A program made the translations under genes and the position numbers. Positions 1-11,636 of a DNA stretch of 64,000 nucleotides are shown here, one piece after another (the stretch's first letter is position 1; the number at the start of each line of letters is the position of its first letter). This stretch comes from Medicago truncatula (Eukaryota; Streptophyta; Magnoliopsida; Fabales; Fabaceae), in assembly GCF_003473485.1 (NCBI RefSeq), contig NC_053042.1, forward strand, positions 42,629,262-42,693,261, read 5' to 3'. The notes under the pieces were generated by a model. That model made no database searches, had not been told where the DNA came from, and worked only from the letters and a program-made list of their open reading frames with translations.

Positions 1-34
1 TTGAGATGAAAATTAACTAATTGTAAGAATAAAG

Positions 35-457
35 ATGAAAAAAATTAGATTTTTCTTTGATAGAAATAAATTATCCCCAATTAAACAAAGGATAATGTAT
101 AAAAAACCTAATGTTACACTCTCTAAATTGAAGAGCCAACTTAATGGTCATCTCAAATTTGGTGATACTAGATTGGCATGTGTTGAGTATTGTTCCCCAT
201 CAATTGGTTCATATGGATGTGTTCTGTTCAAAGAAAATAACATTTCAAAAAGACAACAATGTGAGAATCATGTTCTCTATACGCGCACAATATCATTCAA
301 AGACATCAACCAAATTATACATTACATTGGTTATATTTGTTTCATGCTTTTGAATCTTCCTCGGTTCGACCTAGGACAATCGAAGAAATCATTCCATGCG
401 TTATTTAACCCGATTGAAAAACCACATCATCTTGCAAGAGGAGTGCTACAAACTTAA
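35..457 (+). other. Unrecognised open frame, 140 codons
   Basis: An open frame of 140 codons that I do not recognise. It has no visible signal peptide, membrane segment or domain motif; the C-terminal half holds a short hydrophobic stretch (IGYICFMLLNLPRF). Composition is basic and Lys/Asn-rich, as expected of chance frames in AT-rich DNA. It lies upstream of the TATA box of the exonuclease-like pseudogene and could be a decayed repeat. I doubt it is a gene. Confidence 0.12.
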
Positions 458-527
458 CTCATGTATGATCTTTTTGTGTCTAATTCATGTCTTAAATTTG
501 GTAAGGAACAAAAAAAATCCAAGAGCC

Positions 528-535
528 TATATAAG
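528..535 (+). promoter_or_regulatory. TATA box of exonuclease-like gene, with nearby telo-box-like motif
   Basis: TATATAAG lies about 165 bases before the ATG at 696, in a GC-richer stretch (AGCC before it, AGGAG after). AACCCTAAA at 598-606 resembles the plant telo-box seen just downstream of start sites of many housekeeping genes. The arrangement suggests that the reading frame that follows derives from a once normally transcribed gene. The promoter function is inference. Confidence 0.4.
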
Positions 536-695
536 AGGAGAAATTCACTTGATTTAATATTTTATTATGGCCCAAGCCCATAATAAAACACACGCTTAAC
601 CCTAAATCAACTATTTATCATTATAGAAGCTGCGCCGTATCTTTCTTCCAAGTTCCATCTGCTTCATTTTCCCATTCTTCTTCTTCCATCATGAC

Positions 696-1332
696 ATGGA
701 AAACATGAATTATGTTAGTGTTGAGTCGTTCAATCTGAACGGTGTTTCCATCAATACCACTGTTGTATATGATCATGATGTATATGGGGATGAGCCGCAT
801 GAGGTTGATGACTATATCTCGCGTTTCTTGAGCCCAGCTTATGACACGACAAAGGTTTTTTGGGTCTGGTGCCGAGTGGCATGTGCCTCCTTATTCACCA
901 TCGTCTAAATGCAGCTCTGTGCACCTCTGCGATGGAGTTTCGTATCTCATTATTATGTTTAGTGGTGCTTATGAAAGGGTTCCCCAATCACCGGTTAGTT
1001 TTCTTAATCTTCCAAATTACACCTTCGTTGGTTTTGGTATCAAAGATAATGTGGCTAAGTTGGAGTCAAATTATGGTTGTGGAATCATAAATGCTGTTGA
1101 ACTTGGACCCTTGGCTGCTACTGCCATGAAGAAACCTCGTTTGGCTTATATCGGTGTTGATGAGCTGCTTTCTGTGGTCACTGGGCTTTCTCTTCGAAAC
1201 CAAAGGCCTGTACGCATCTTCTATGATTGGGAAAACCGTAAACATTTCACAGAACTTGTTAAAACCGCTACTATTAATGTTTACTCTTATCAAAAGATTG
1301 GGAGAAAATTGCTTGCTTATGATTGGGAGTAG
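696..1332 (+). pseudogene. WRN-like 3'-5' exonuclease domain protein, frameshifted
   Basis: The reading frame from ATG 696 (MENMNYVSVESFNLNGVSIN...) and the frame from about 860 to the stop at 1332 together read like a plant WRN-like 3'-5' exonuclease of the DEDD/DnaQ fold: GAEWH resembles the exo I block, then LCDGVSYLIIMFSG, FLNLPNYTFVGFGIKDNVAKLE and the C-terminal VNVYSYQKIGRKLL-type strand seen in this small-protein family. The two parts are in different frames and meet at a T6 tract at 856-861, so a one-base change in that run would explain the break. The exo I aspartate also seems absent (GSGAEW where family members have GLDxEW), so catalysis is doubtful even in an unbroken copy. These proteins would be expected to trim 3' ends of DNA or RNA; here I infer a recently decayed intronless member. 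Confidence 0.68.
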
Positions 1333-2288
1333 TAGTGGTTTTCTAGAGGAGCTTATGATTGTTTTTTTGTTTGTAAAGCTCATGGTATTTTTTCTCTTTG
1401 TTTGCTGGTTTACTTGCACATCAAGGTATTATTAGGGTATTCATAATTCACCAATAAATCATTGCTCCACAACTATGTTTTAGGTTATTTATTAATCAAA
1501 TTTCTTTTAATGGAATTTCTATAGCTGCTGATAGATCTTCTTTTATTCTAGTAATCGTTTCATTACTGTTTCAAGAAGTTGAAAACCTTTTTACCTTTCT
1601 AGATCTTTTCTTTTATTCTAATTGGTTCATAATTGTTTTGAAAATTGTTCTGTAGCCCCGTTGAATTTACCAAGCCCAAATTCTGATTCATTAATGAAAA
1701 TCTAAGTTATCTTACTTGTAGTGAAGTCTAGACATGGCTATAAACAAAAAGTAGAGGAAACTACTTGCTTAAGGCTTTACCATAATAAAAATAAAAATAT
1801 ATGAATGTAATTTAAGGGTTTGTTTGAGGATTTCTAATTTAAGAGAGATAATAATGGAATTTTGATACAAGCAAGGCGGGATCGGAGATAGGTATTAGTG
1901 TCCCTAGTTTCCCCCAACTCCCGTCTTTTGAAATCGGGGAAAACCCAAATCCAATCAATTTGTGTTTTGCCCGTCAAAGACAGGGTGGATTCGGGAGGGT
2001 ACCTGCGAGTAGCCGTGTACAAGTTCCGATGTCATGTCTGATGAGGTCCCACATATTACATATGGTCACGATCTGATGGCATGTTCCAGTTTTCTGTACT
2101 AATTACACTTTAGTAAACTTATGTCAGAATGTGCAAGTAAAATTAATTAAAAGACGATTTATTATGTTAACTATTTGTACTGGTTTTGTTCCCTTCGATG
2201 TTTAGTATATCAATTAAAAACCATTAGTAATTTCCCTCATTTTTTTCCCATAGTGAACAATTAGAAACTTCTATGTTTAAGAGAAATG
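1333..2288. other. Intergenic, no gene seen
   Basis: AT-rich sequence downstream of the exonuclease-like pseudogene. A GC-richer patch at about 1870-2040 has a minus-strand frame with YPPES and WIWVFPDF, a composition I associate with non-coding parts of plant retroelements, but no family can be assigned. Confidence 0.4.
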
Positions 2289-2537
2289 AGTAAATGTCCA
2301 ACTCATCCCCTCATTTTATAGGGTGTATCAATTTCAGAATCATATTGGTGTCTTAGAAACGTTGTCATGACATATTGGTCCCTTAAATTGGTGTCTGAAA
2401 TTACATGGTATCAATGAGGTACCATGATTAACAAATACATGATGAAAGGACTAACTTGACAAGCTTTATGCAAAATGAGGTACTAACTTAACATTTTTTA
2501 ATTGAAGGGGGACCAATGTGAGGGTTGGGTATTTACT
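2289..2537. mobile_element. MITE with short terminal inverted repeats
   Basis: The left end AGTAAATGTCCAACTCATCC and the reverse complement of the right end, AGTAAATACCCAACCCTCAC, match at most positions over about 18 bases. The 249-base body is non-coding and carries the 'ggtcc/ggacc' phrases common in legume MITEs. The superfamily is unresolved. Confidence 0.55.
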
Positions 2538-3450
2538 TTTAAAGAAACAGATTTAAGTTTTCACATCGAAAATGTTGAAACTATAAAACAATTAGAATAA
2601 TTGGACTTTTTGTAATTATTATAGTAAGTTTGTGCATTGAGGATGTTTATGTTTTGCCACTTCTTGCAAATGATCAGTTTTTGCTTCTTGAGCCTTGCTT
2701 AAAGTATGACTCTATCACACTCTATCACTTTTTTTATAAACAAAATGTAAAATCTAATTTAATTTTATATATGGTTTATCCAATGTAAAAGTATTTATAT
2801 ATCAATGATTAATTACACATGAATAGAAAGCAAGTGGGCAACAAACTACTACGTCGTTAGGCCTTTTTAGGTAGCAAAATCAATCCTCGTAACCACAACA
2901 TTCATTGACTTATGAGCTTAACATGATGCAACTATACAGGAAATGAGGAAACAAATCTTGTTCATGGCCACGGGCTGTCAAAAACAAATCATGTTGTTTT
3001 GACAAAAGACAAGTTTAGTTTTGACAAAACAAATCTGTTGGTCTTATGAAATTCCAAATTGTTTACAATTACTATCATTGAAGTTAAGACCTTCTAAATT
3101 GCTACTGAATTAGTCTGATAATAGTTTATTATGTTTATTGCATTGCTTTACTTCCTTTCAGAAGACTACTCTGCCACCAACTGAGTGAGAAAAAAACTCA
3201 AATTTGATTTTTGTGGTGATAATTTATTTTTAAATGGTAATGTTAATAGTTTTTTTTTAAAAGACAAACTAATCCATTAAAAATGGTATCGGCGAGAATC
3301 ACTTAGACCTTCTCCAAAGTTTTAAACCAACATCATCAGACCAACCCAAATAAGCTGATAAATATTAATAGTTAACTATATTTTTACTCCATCATCCAGG
3401 TTTAAACTCAAAATCTCTAAATTCTTTTTAATTAGTTCAAACAAGTTGAG
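2538..3450. other. Intergenic, no gene seen
   Basis: AT-rich, no reading frame with a recognisable domain and no repeat structure I could define. Confidence 0.4.
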
Positions 3451-4332
3451 CCTCTGTTTGGTTTGGCTTTTGCAAAGCCAGAATCAATTCTGGAGCATTT
3501 CAAAAGCAATTCTGCAATATTTAACATGTTTGGTTTGGCTTTTCAAAATAGCTTTTATCCTCCAAAAGCAATTCTAGTTGAAGCTACAATTCCTAGCTTC
3601 TTACTTTCCTAGAATCAATTCTACACCCTCAATTCTATTAATTCCATCCCTGCCCTCATTAATTTTTCTAACCCTTCTCCAACCGAATTTTTTCTTTCTG
3701 CAGTCTTATTAAAATAAATGTTGGTGAAGAGAATAACATTTATTTTCTGCAGTCTTAACTCTCAATTCTATTAATTCCATTCCCCCTTCACAGTCCACTT
3801 TTCTCAACCATAATTCAACCACCCTTCCCAAATTTAATCCAAAAATTTATTACCATCAGCTTATATAACAACATCATCTCCTACAAGGAAAAATTGTGGT
3901 GAAGAGAACAACAAGAAGAAAAAATTCTGCAATGAAATTATTGAGCACAGGCAAAATAATTAGTATTGTACTTTAAATTATTATATCAATATTTTAGTAC
4001 TATAATACACATTATGTTAGTTTTGTAATAATATTTTAATACTCTATTGCACTTTAAATTCTATTATCTATTTGTAATTTTTATTTTCATGATGTTAGTA
4101 TTGTAATACCTTATATTTTAGGACTATATTGCACTTAATTATCTTAATTTAGTAATTTCTATTTATTTGTATTTAACTATGTCTATTTTGGTAATTATAC
4201 ATTCAAAAGTAATTTTGATCAAAACTATCCGAACAACAATCATTCTGTTTAATCAATTCTGCATTATTGCATCCAAACATAAATCAATTCTGTCAGAATC
4301 AATTCTACACACCTCAGAACCAAACACACACT
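3451..4332. mobile_element. Non-autonomous DNA transposon, about 0.9 kb
   Basis: The left end (CCTCTGTTTGGTTTGGCTTT) and the reverse complement of the right end (CAGTGTGTGTTTGGTTCTGA) share the TGTTTGGTT core common to plant hAT-type ends. Both subterminal regions are rich in the word 'aatcaattct', in opposite orientations. No transposase frame is visible. I could not fix the target-site duplication, so the exact ends and superfamily are uncertain. Confidence 0.5.
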
Positions 4333-4772
4333 GAATTACTCGACCCTTTTATGGTAATATTTAGATAACCAGGTTTTTGTTTTTGGTGCAGGGTTCTGCT
4401 CTATTGAGGATTCACCCTTTTAGTCATGACGTGTGTAACGTAAATCACTCCTTACTTTTCAATTTGGCGTTTAGTGTGTGGAATTTTCTTAGGAATCATG
4501 GCTTGTGAGAATCATGGTTCAATGTATCTTTGATTTTCACCCTTTTGTGGATATTTTTGCTAGAAAATCCAATCATAAAATTCTTGTAAAATGTTACCTT
4601 TTTAGGATTTTTAAAAATTCATATCAAACATCAAACATACTTAAAATTTCTAAATCAAGATTTCTGTGAAACTTAAAATATACTACAAGACATGATAAAA
4701 AAAACTATATGGAATTTTTTAGGCACTATACAACTTTTTCACATATTTTTGTCTATTAATTTTTTAAATGAA
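4333..4772. other. Intergenic, no gene seen
   Basis: Short AT-rich stretch between the previous transposon and the Helitron terminus. No supported feature. Confidence 0.4.
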
Positions 4773-5183
4773 CTAGTTACAAACCCGTGTTTCGTACGGG
4801 TTCAATAACGTATTCGATAAAAAAATTCTTCGAAAGAAGAGATGTTAAAATGATGGAACATTGTGATTCATCATAAAATATGTATGGGCTGATTAAGAGA
4901 GCATATAATCAGTTTATGAGATTAGGAATTGACATAATATTTAGGATGAAAACAATTGGAACCAATAAAGGAACCAATGATCTGTGAATTTACGTATTAT
5001 CCAAAATTATAAAAAAAAAAAAAAAAAGTGTTGTTGTTATAGAGTTACCAAAAAAATGATTGATACCCATATTTACATCAAATGAAATCAAGCAAAGAAG
5101 TAGAATCGGTGACTGAAGATAATCTAGTCTAGGATTAGAGTTAAGGTGATCTGTTGAAAGTGCGGATCATGAACACCAAATCT

Positions 5184-5432
5184 TTATTTGAAAACGACTT
5201 GAACGTGCATATTTTTAGGTGGCTTCTCTAGATCAAAAATTAAATTATCACCTACCTCAAACATATGTTCTCGGAAAAATTTGAACCATTGGCCGCCTAA
5301 GTATTTTTTGTAACTTGCTCTCTGTGCCGTTATCAAGCGACACTTATACCTTTTTTGAGCTTGTTTGTCGATGAGTGTGATCGTTTTCCGTGTTCCTTTT
5401 AGAAATGTCATTGATATCTCATTTGAGAAGTG
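5184..5432 (-). pseudogene. B3 DNA-binding domain exon, copy 1 (captured)
   Basis: An 83-codon exon-like segment reading HFSNEISMTFLKGTRKTITL... to DLEKPPKNMHVQVVFK and a stop. It is the C-terminal part of a plant B3 domain: Ile-Thr-Leu-Ile-Asp strand, RASYKKYLGGQWFKFFREH (equivalent of the G-W-x-x-F block) and VGDNLIFDL (the GD-x-x-x-F block). It starts right after a good splice acceptor (TTTTATACCTAG), so the upstream part of the domain was on another exon. B3 proteins of the REM/VRN1 type bind DNA in the nucleus. The open frame is intact, but the segment lies inside a Helitron without a convincing first exon, so I call it a captured fragment; a chimeric transcript remains possible. Confidence 0.7.
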
Positions 5433-5467
5433 CTAGGTATAAAACAAATTGCATTGTTAATTAGAAG

Positions 5468-5468
<1 letters not shown>

Positions 5469-5518
<50 letters not shown>
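5469..5518. repeat. (TA)25 microsatellite
   Basis: Fifty bases of uninterrupted TA, inside the Helitron and just upstream (in minus-strand sense) of B3 exon copy 1. Confidence 0.95.
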
Positions 5519-5521
<3 letters not shown>

Positions 5522-5832
5522 TTTTAAAATATTTACCAAAGCATTATAAAGATTTACTGTAGGAAAAGAGCATGTTTTATTTTGTTCAAGATATTAGGAA
5601 AACAATAGTACAATTAACATGATACTAATTGGAACTAACAATCAGATTAACGTTACATAATAGTTAGGTTTATAAAAGAGATTGCAAGCTTCATAGACTA
5701 ACCAAAAAGGGATTTTTGCCAATATTTACACCTGACAAAATGAAAAGAACAAATGACATCCCAAAATCAAGATGGTTTGTCCAAAGCGATACGTCAAAAT
5801 AGTAGAAGTTCAAATAGTTCAACAACAAAGAT

Positions 5833-6081
5833 CTACTTTGGAATAACTCGAATTTGCAAGTTCTTCTGTGACTTTTCGAGATCAGAGATGAGCTTACCAC
5901 CTTCTTCCATCACTCGCTATCTGCAGAAATTGAACCACTTCCCACCCAAGTAATTTTTATAGCTTGCTCTATCGGCGGTAATGAGGTGACAGTTATACAG
6001 TCTCTGTGTCTGGTCATCAATGAGAGTGATTGTTTTGCGCTTTCCTTTCAGAATTATTCTTGACACCTCGTTTGGGAAATG
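5833..6081 (-). pseudogene. B3 DNA-binding domain exon, copy 2 (captured, with stop)
   Basis: A second segment of the same 249-base length and the same boundaries as copy 1, offset by 649 bases. It reads HFPNEVSRIILKGKRKTITL..., then RASYKNYLGGKWFNFCR, an in-frame TAG, and VMEEGGKLISDLEKSQKNL to a stop; the splice acceptor CCTGTTTAG precedes it. The in-frame stop falls where copy 1 has REHMFEVGD, so this copy cannot encode the last part of the domain. The tandem arrangement suggests either that a two-B3 gene was captured or that one exon was duplicated after capture. Confidence 0.68.
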
Positions 6082-7593
6082 CTAAACAGGAAAATAACTG
6101 CAATATTAGTCTAATGCATATTTACATGGATAAGATGTATTTGAATATATTTACATATAATTTATAAAATAAAGGTAGCATGACTGATTTTAAGCTAAAG
6201 AAAATGTAGCATGACTTCTAATTTATCTTCCTATTATCTTCCTATAAAGTCTAGATAAACGCATGCATGTACATTATATGTACCCCGTTGACCAATTAAC
6301 ATTGTTGAAACAAATGAAAATTAAGCATCACTTCCGCACGTGCATATATAGCTAGCACCATTTGACATTGATGTCTTCGAACATTTGGTGCAACTCTCAT
6401 AATACAATCCAAACTGGTTAGGGTTGAATTTAGTTGTTTTCCAAATAGTGATGCAGTATGTTTCCTAACACAAATTATGCACATGAAATAAAGAATAATG
6501 CAATATGTATTTTTAATTTGTGCGTAAAAAAACTCAAAGCATGTTTGTGCATAAAAAAAGCAGACATTGACTAAGTTTATAAATTCAGCAATTGGCCTAA
6601 CCTGAGACAGTTTGAAAAATCGTTGTACGAAGTACGTTGAGAAGAAGTCAAACTCTGACTTAAGTTCTAACTGAAGCTTTGACTCTGAGCTTAAGAAGTG
6701 TTAAGGTCACAACAACAATTCAAGAAACATGGTCAAAAAACAATCAAATCGGATTGTGAAATAATAAGTTACTCTAACACTGTATTGTGAAATCATAATG
6801 CAAACTTACTAAGTCTTAAACTTCTCAACAACCGGATGATGTAGGTTGATGAGAAGCCTCGAACCTGACCAATTGTTACATATATTTGGATTGCCGTTGA
6901 CTACAAAATGGAAGCAAAGAACTCAAGGTAAATAGATGGTAAATGATAAAGCTACATAGTATTTTTCCCATAGTGTTACATCAACTATATTCCCACTACA
7001 TAAAGAAAGACATCTTTCGGGTCATTATCAAACTTATACAAAATTCTATCGTCTAATGCTGACAAAATAGAAAATAATACATTTTATATTTAGCAATGTT
7101 TAGTTTTTTTGAATAAGAAAAAGATATGCATAATTTATATGCCTTTTTTTTGAAGAAAAGACATCTACAATTTTACTTTTAATTAAAATCAAAATTTTAT
7201 AAAAATTATATGCATTAACAAAAAAACAGACATACATAAAGTATTACTCTAAATGCTAATATGTGTGACTGTATATTTGCGAAGTTGAAGAAAGAAAATA
7301 AAAATATTTTGTATCATTAAATGATAGCGTGAATAAAAATATATGTGAGGTTGTTATGATTAAACGATATTTAAATTAAATATATAAGTGATAAAAAGAT
7401 AATCAAATTTCTTTGAAAAAAATGTATTAAAATTAAATGGAACCTCCTTAAAAAATTTAAATGAAACGGCTAAAAAAAAATTAAATGGAAGAAAAAAACA
7501 TATTGAAATATAATATTATAAAATAAAATAAAAGGTTCCCAACGTGATCATAGATGCTTGTGAAATAAATTGTCGAGAAGTAGTTTTTTGAAG

Positions 7594-7742
7594 TACTCCC
7601 TCCGTTTTTAAATATAAGCAAAAATAATTTTTTAAGTTCATTCATTTAATGATGTATGTGGTCTATATTATAAACCACATACATCATTAAATGAATGAAC
7701 CTAAAAAGTCAATTTTGCTTATATTTAAAAACGGAGAGAGTA
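7594..7742. mobile_element. Stowaway MITE (Tc1/mariner type)
   Basis: A near-perfect 149-base palindrome beginning TACTCCCTCCGTTTTTAAAT and ending with its inverse, flanked by TA, which is the Stowaway target-site rule. The centre (GTGGTCTATATTATAAACCAC) makes the whole element one long hairpin. It sits within one of the two duplicated blocks of the Helitron, so it inserted after that duplication or was lost from the other block. The arms are highly similar, pointing to a young insertion. Confidence 0.9.
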
Positions 7743-8529
7743 GCATTCAACAATGTTTGGCCAAAGCTCATTCCATTCAATTTTATGCATTAAAAAAAGT
7801 ACATTTTTTAGTAAGTACTTAATTGATATTGTACTTGGTTTAACTTCTCCTTAAAAATGTAGAAAAGTTGAAAAAGAACCGGGTCAAACGGTATCTTAAT
7901 CTCCCACAACGGCAGTGTAGAAGCAACTGAATTTGGGAGGAAAAATTAGAATATAGTTAAAAATAAAAAAATTGGAAAATAGTCAAAAGTTATATGCATT
8001 AGCGTAACAAAAACACAGACAAATGGACATAAAATATTACTCTAAACGTTAATGTGTATGTGTAAATATTTGCGAGGTTGAAGAAAGGAAATAAAAGTAT
8101 TTGGTATCATTAAATGACATTGTGAATAAAAATATTTATGAGGTTATGATGATTAAACAATATTGAAATTAAAATAATTGATAGTGTGTTTGACCTAACT
8201 TCTCCTTAAAAATGTAGAGAAGTTGGAAAAAAGTCGGGTCAAATGATACCTTAATCTCCCACAACGGCAATGTAGAAGCAACTGAATTTGGGTGAAAAAA
8301 TTGAAAAATAGTTAAAAGTTATTAAAAATATAAAAATTATAAAAGTTATTAAAAATATTAAAATTATAAAATAATTAAAAAAAATGGCGAGGGGCAAAAT
8401 GAGAAATGCACCCTAAAAATGATGAGGTGGCACTAAGCACACCTCATCAATAGGAAATTATTAAAATGCCCCTTCTAAAGATAAAATGGTAAAATCATAG
8501 GCATTTATCTTTATAATATAGTAAGAAGA

Positions 8530-9916
8530 TGCACTTAATTTCAAGTTTGATACATTGGTGTATTAAAAAAATAAGTTTGATATATATTGCTTAGTTAGTA
8601 CTTGATCAAGTGAGCAGGTTTGTAACAGGGGCAGCATTTACTTGCCACTGACCACGTACAGAGGAATAGAAGAATATTGACAAATTTTAAAACACAATTT
8701 TGGCATTGGAACAAAAACAACTAGGTTACTGATTGTTCTCTGCTTTATGCTAAACAAGTGAATGATTTTTATTCGATACAATGTATCTGCCATTTACCAT
8801 TTAAGAGAAATAAAACCAAAGCGTATAATAAAAGAATGAAAGAGACCAAGCCAAAGTGGTCCTTCTTAACGGTGGCGTGTCGTATATAATATAACCTCTA
8901 CCAATGTGTTAACTTAGCATATACCTATCCGTGAACGACCATATAATTTGAATTATTTCAATTATATTCTTTCACAAAGATATACTCTCACACACATGTT
9001 CAAATAAAACCAAAATTATAAACAAGCACGGGTTGTCTTTATTCCTTCATAAAGAAAGATAACATGTGTCCTTATCAAGATCTATTACATCATATATATG
9101 ACCATATCACACATATCCTTATAGCTTGTATAGCTTTTTCTCCTTTTGTTTATGTTCTTCTTTTATCAATGGATTGCAATTGCATAGCGTGCAGGATATA
9201 AAGAAGCATTTAAACTTCTAACTCAAAATAGATAGGAGTGGTTGAATTGTTCTTCCCTATTTATAACCTTGCTTCCATATTACAAAACTTTCACCAAAAA
9301 TTCTTCTAATTGAAACTATAATTTGTTTTACAAGAACAAAATTGAAACTATAATTTGTTTTACAAGAACAAAACATAGTAAGACTTCTACACCAGTGGTT
9401 CCCTTTTTAAAAACCTTAACCTAACAACTATACATCAGTGAAATCAATGCACATTCCTTCATCAAAAAGAAACAAAAATACAAGACAAATGAGAAGTCAA
9501 AATCATATGGTTAAAAATAGATATAGAAGAAAACTCTTCACTATTTTTTTACCATTTCAATTTCCCTCACGGCACAACCCCACCAATGACATAACTTTGT
9601 TCCTTTTTTCTTTCAATTCTATACTAAGATACTAATATTAAAGTAGAACAACAACCAGACCCTGCATTGGATCATGATCCATCATGGTACAGTACAATAA
9701 TCATGATTATGTGGGCTACATGGAAAAAGATAAAGTGGACTTTACAAGTATGATCATCACCAATATCACCACCTATCAGTCATATTAGGAAGAAAAATTA
9801 CATAGTTGTTACCTAAGTCTTATAGAAAAAGTCAGCAACAAAATATACTACTAAAAAAAGAAATAAATAACATAGAAAGCAATAATGAAGTTATTTATCA
9901 AATCATATATAGTTAT
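8530..9916. other. Intergenic downstream of WRKY gene, no gene seen
   Basis: Nearly 1.4 kb between the Helitron 5' end and the WRKY stop codon. It should hold the WRKY 3' UTR (at its right end) and otherwise shows AT-rich unique-looking DNA plus one 32-base tandem duplication at 9309-9372. Open frames here are short and compositionally random. Confidence 0.45.
9309..9372. repeat. Tandem duplication of a 32-base unit
   Basis: Two perfect head-to-tail copies (9309-9340 and 9341-9372) of a unit that begins ATTGAAACTATAATTTG. A likely recent slippage product, useful as a length marker. Confidence 0.9.
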
Positions 9917-11433
9917 CTACTTTTCTTTCAACATATGTGAAGGAACAACATCTTGAAGTAACCCATTATCCCTAAGAAATGCAGTTGTTCCTGGATTACA
10001 AAGCTGTACTCTCTCTTGAGTAGTAAAAGGTGAATTCTTGAATGATGAAGAATTGTTATAAGGGTGACTCAAAGAGGACAATGTATTAACAAGTAGTTGT
10101 TGATGTTGATAGGGTTGTTGATGATATTGTGATAAGTAGTTCCCTTGCAAAACTGAACCAAAGTTAGTGGTTGAAAATCCACCCGAGACTACACCGGCGG
10201 GTTGTGGTATTTGAACTCCGGCAAAGGCGGAACGGGACATAGTTGGACTTGGATGTGTATGTTGGCCTTCATAAGTTGTGACTACAATGCTTGGATCAGT
10301 ATAAGAACGTTCCACACGTTTCTTGACATTACATGAAGCAGTGGTGCAACGATAGTAGCTCCTACACAAACATAAACACATAGCATATTCCAAATGTTAC
10401 TAGTTTACTAAATGTTTTTGGGTCTAAAATCTAAATTAATTAAACCAAAAAGAGTGTGAACTCAAAGAATTTTTATGAGTGGTACCTTGGAAAAGGGCTA
10501 TTTTTGACAGCTTTTTGACCGTACTTTCTCCATCGGTATCCATCTTCCAGATGATCAACCTCGCTTTTCGTCATGAAAGCAAATCTTGGTTCTCTCTGTC
10601 TCTTTAGATTTGTCTTCTTCGTTTTCAACCTAATCACATATATACAACCAGATCCCATAATCCATCAAATCTTGATTAGAACCATCCTAATTTAATTAAT
10701 CAATCTGATCAAAACAAAATCAAAAAGCAAGTCCGCACCAACATATTCATTTGCTAATTAATCTAATCTAATTAGATTATATAAAAGCACATACGTACTT
10801 TATACCATACCACCTCAAATTATAAATGTTTGAAGTGAGATTCCAACAACCATTCACTTTTTTTGAAGTTATTTGTACTAACAAAAAAAACACTAGAGAG
10901 AAATGAAATGAAACTCAAGAAAACCATAACCCCACCAAAAAAAAAAAATGTTTAAATATTTGTCTTCTTCAACACAGCTGAAATAAAAATGTTCACGAGT
11001 AAACACCAAAAAAAAGAGAAAATTAGAAGAAGAAAAAAACCCACTGTTTATTTGTCTTTTGCTTTTCTTCTTCTTCATCTTCTTCTGCTTGGTCAACAAG
11101 AGTTTTATTATCATTGACTGCTTCACTAGATGCTGATGAAATCGAACAAGAATTAGGAGTTGCAGGTTGTTGCTGGTTCAAAACCTCAGAACACTCTTTT
11201 CCAGTGGTGTCAGATGAAGCCTTAACAGTAGACATGGTTGATAGTTGTGGTACATCAAGGAGAGGACTATAGTCATGACCACCAAGTAACTCCATAAACC
11301 CTAAAGAAGAACTCCTTTCAACCTCACAGAAATCAAACACGCTTGAAAATTGATAACCATTATTTAGCAAAGATGAGGAGGAATCAACAACATCCTCACT
11401 CTTCACACTTAGACCCATGTCTTTCTTCTCCAT
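9917..11433 (-). CDS. WRKY23: WRKY transcription factor, group IIc, WRKY23-like
   Basis: Three exons on the minus strand: 11433-11045, 10629-10486 and 10361-9917, with GT-AG introns, giving 325 residues. Start chosen at [20 protein letters not shown]; an in-frame upstream Met exists but reads unlike the family. Exon 1 encodes an acidic, Ser-rich region ending in a Glu run ([10 protein letters not shown]). Exon 2 holds basic [20 protein letters not shown] and WRKYGQK; the second intron splits the codon of Arg in the PFPR/SYYR junction, the standard WRKY intron. Exon 3 completes the zinc finger, C-X4-C (CTTASC) ... HTH, then a Gln/Ser-rich tail. The protein binds W-boxes (TTGAC) in the nucleus. 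[19 protein letters not shown] and [15 protein letters not shown] closely match Arabidopsis WRKY23 as I remember it, a factor linked to auxin response and nematode feeding sites; the orthology is inference. Confidence 0.93.
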
Positions 11434-11607
11434 ATGATATCTCAAATGCACAAATCCAAATCCTTCATTTGTAGACAACACGCTCTTGTGGTAATAGTAA
11501 GTAGTAAAAGTTGAAGAGAGAGAAAAAAGAGAGTTTTGGGTTTGCAAGAAAAAAGAGTGAGAGAGGTGTGTGAAAGGAACAAAGGTATAGAAAATGAAAG
11601 GGGATAG

Positions 11608-11613
11608 TTGACC
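11608..11613 (+). promoter_or_regulatory. W-box upstream of WRKY gene
   Basis: TTGACC lies about 175 bases upstream of the WRKY start codon (on the opposite strand). W-boxes bind WRKY proteins and occur often in WRKY promoters, so auto- or cross-regulation is possible. A single six-base match is weak evidence. Confidence 0.35.
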
Positions 11614-11636
11614 GGCAATTGTAGGTCACCAAATTG

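Larger units (their letters stand above)
4773..8529 (-). mobile_element. Non-autonomous Helitron carrying B3-domain exons
   Basis: Read on the minus strand the element begins TCTTCTTACTATATTATAAA just after an A (8530) and ends with a GC-rich hairpin (ACCCGT...ACGGGT, loop ACGAAAC-like) followed by TTTGTAACTAG and a host T, which are the Helitron rules (5' TC, 3' hairpin plus CTRR, insertion between A and T, no target duplication). Its last 40 or so bases match the 3' end of the Helitron at 55046-57146, and the 5' ends are alike too. There is no Rep/helicase frame. Contents: two B3 exons near the 3' end in the same orientation as the element, a (TA)25 tract, internal duplicated blocks (about 7190-7990 and 8000-8330) and a Stowaway MITE inserted later. 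Length is about 3.76 kb. I infer a gene-capturing non-autonomous Helitron. Confidence 0.75.

Noticed and set aside
9438-9635. 65-codon plus-strand frame rich in Lys/Arg/Asn
   Set aside because: Composition is that of random AT-rich DNA, and it lies in the WRKY 3' flank on the other strand.
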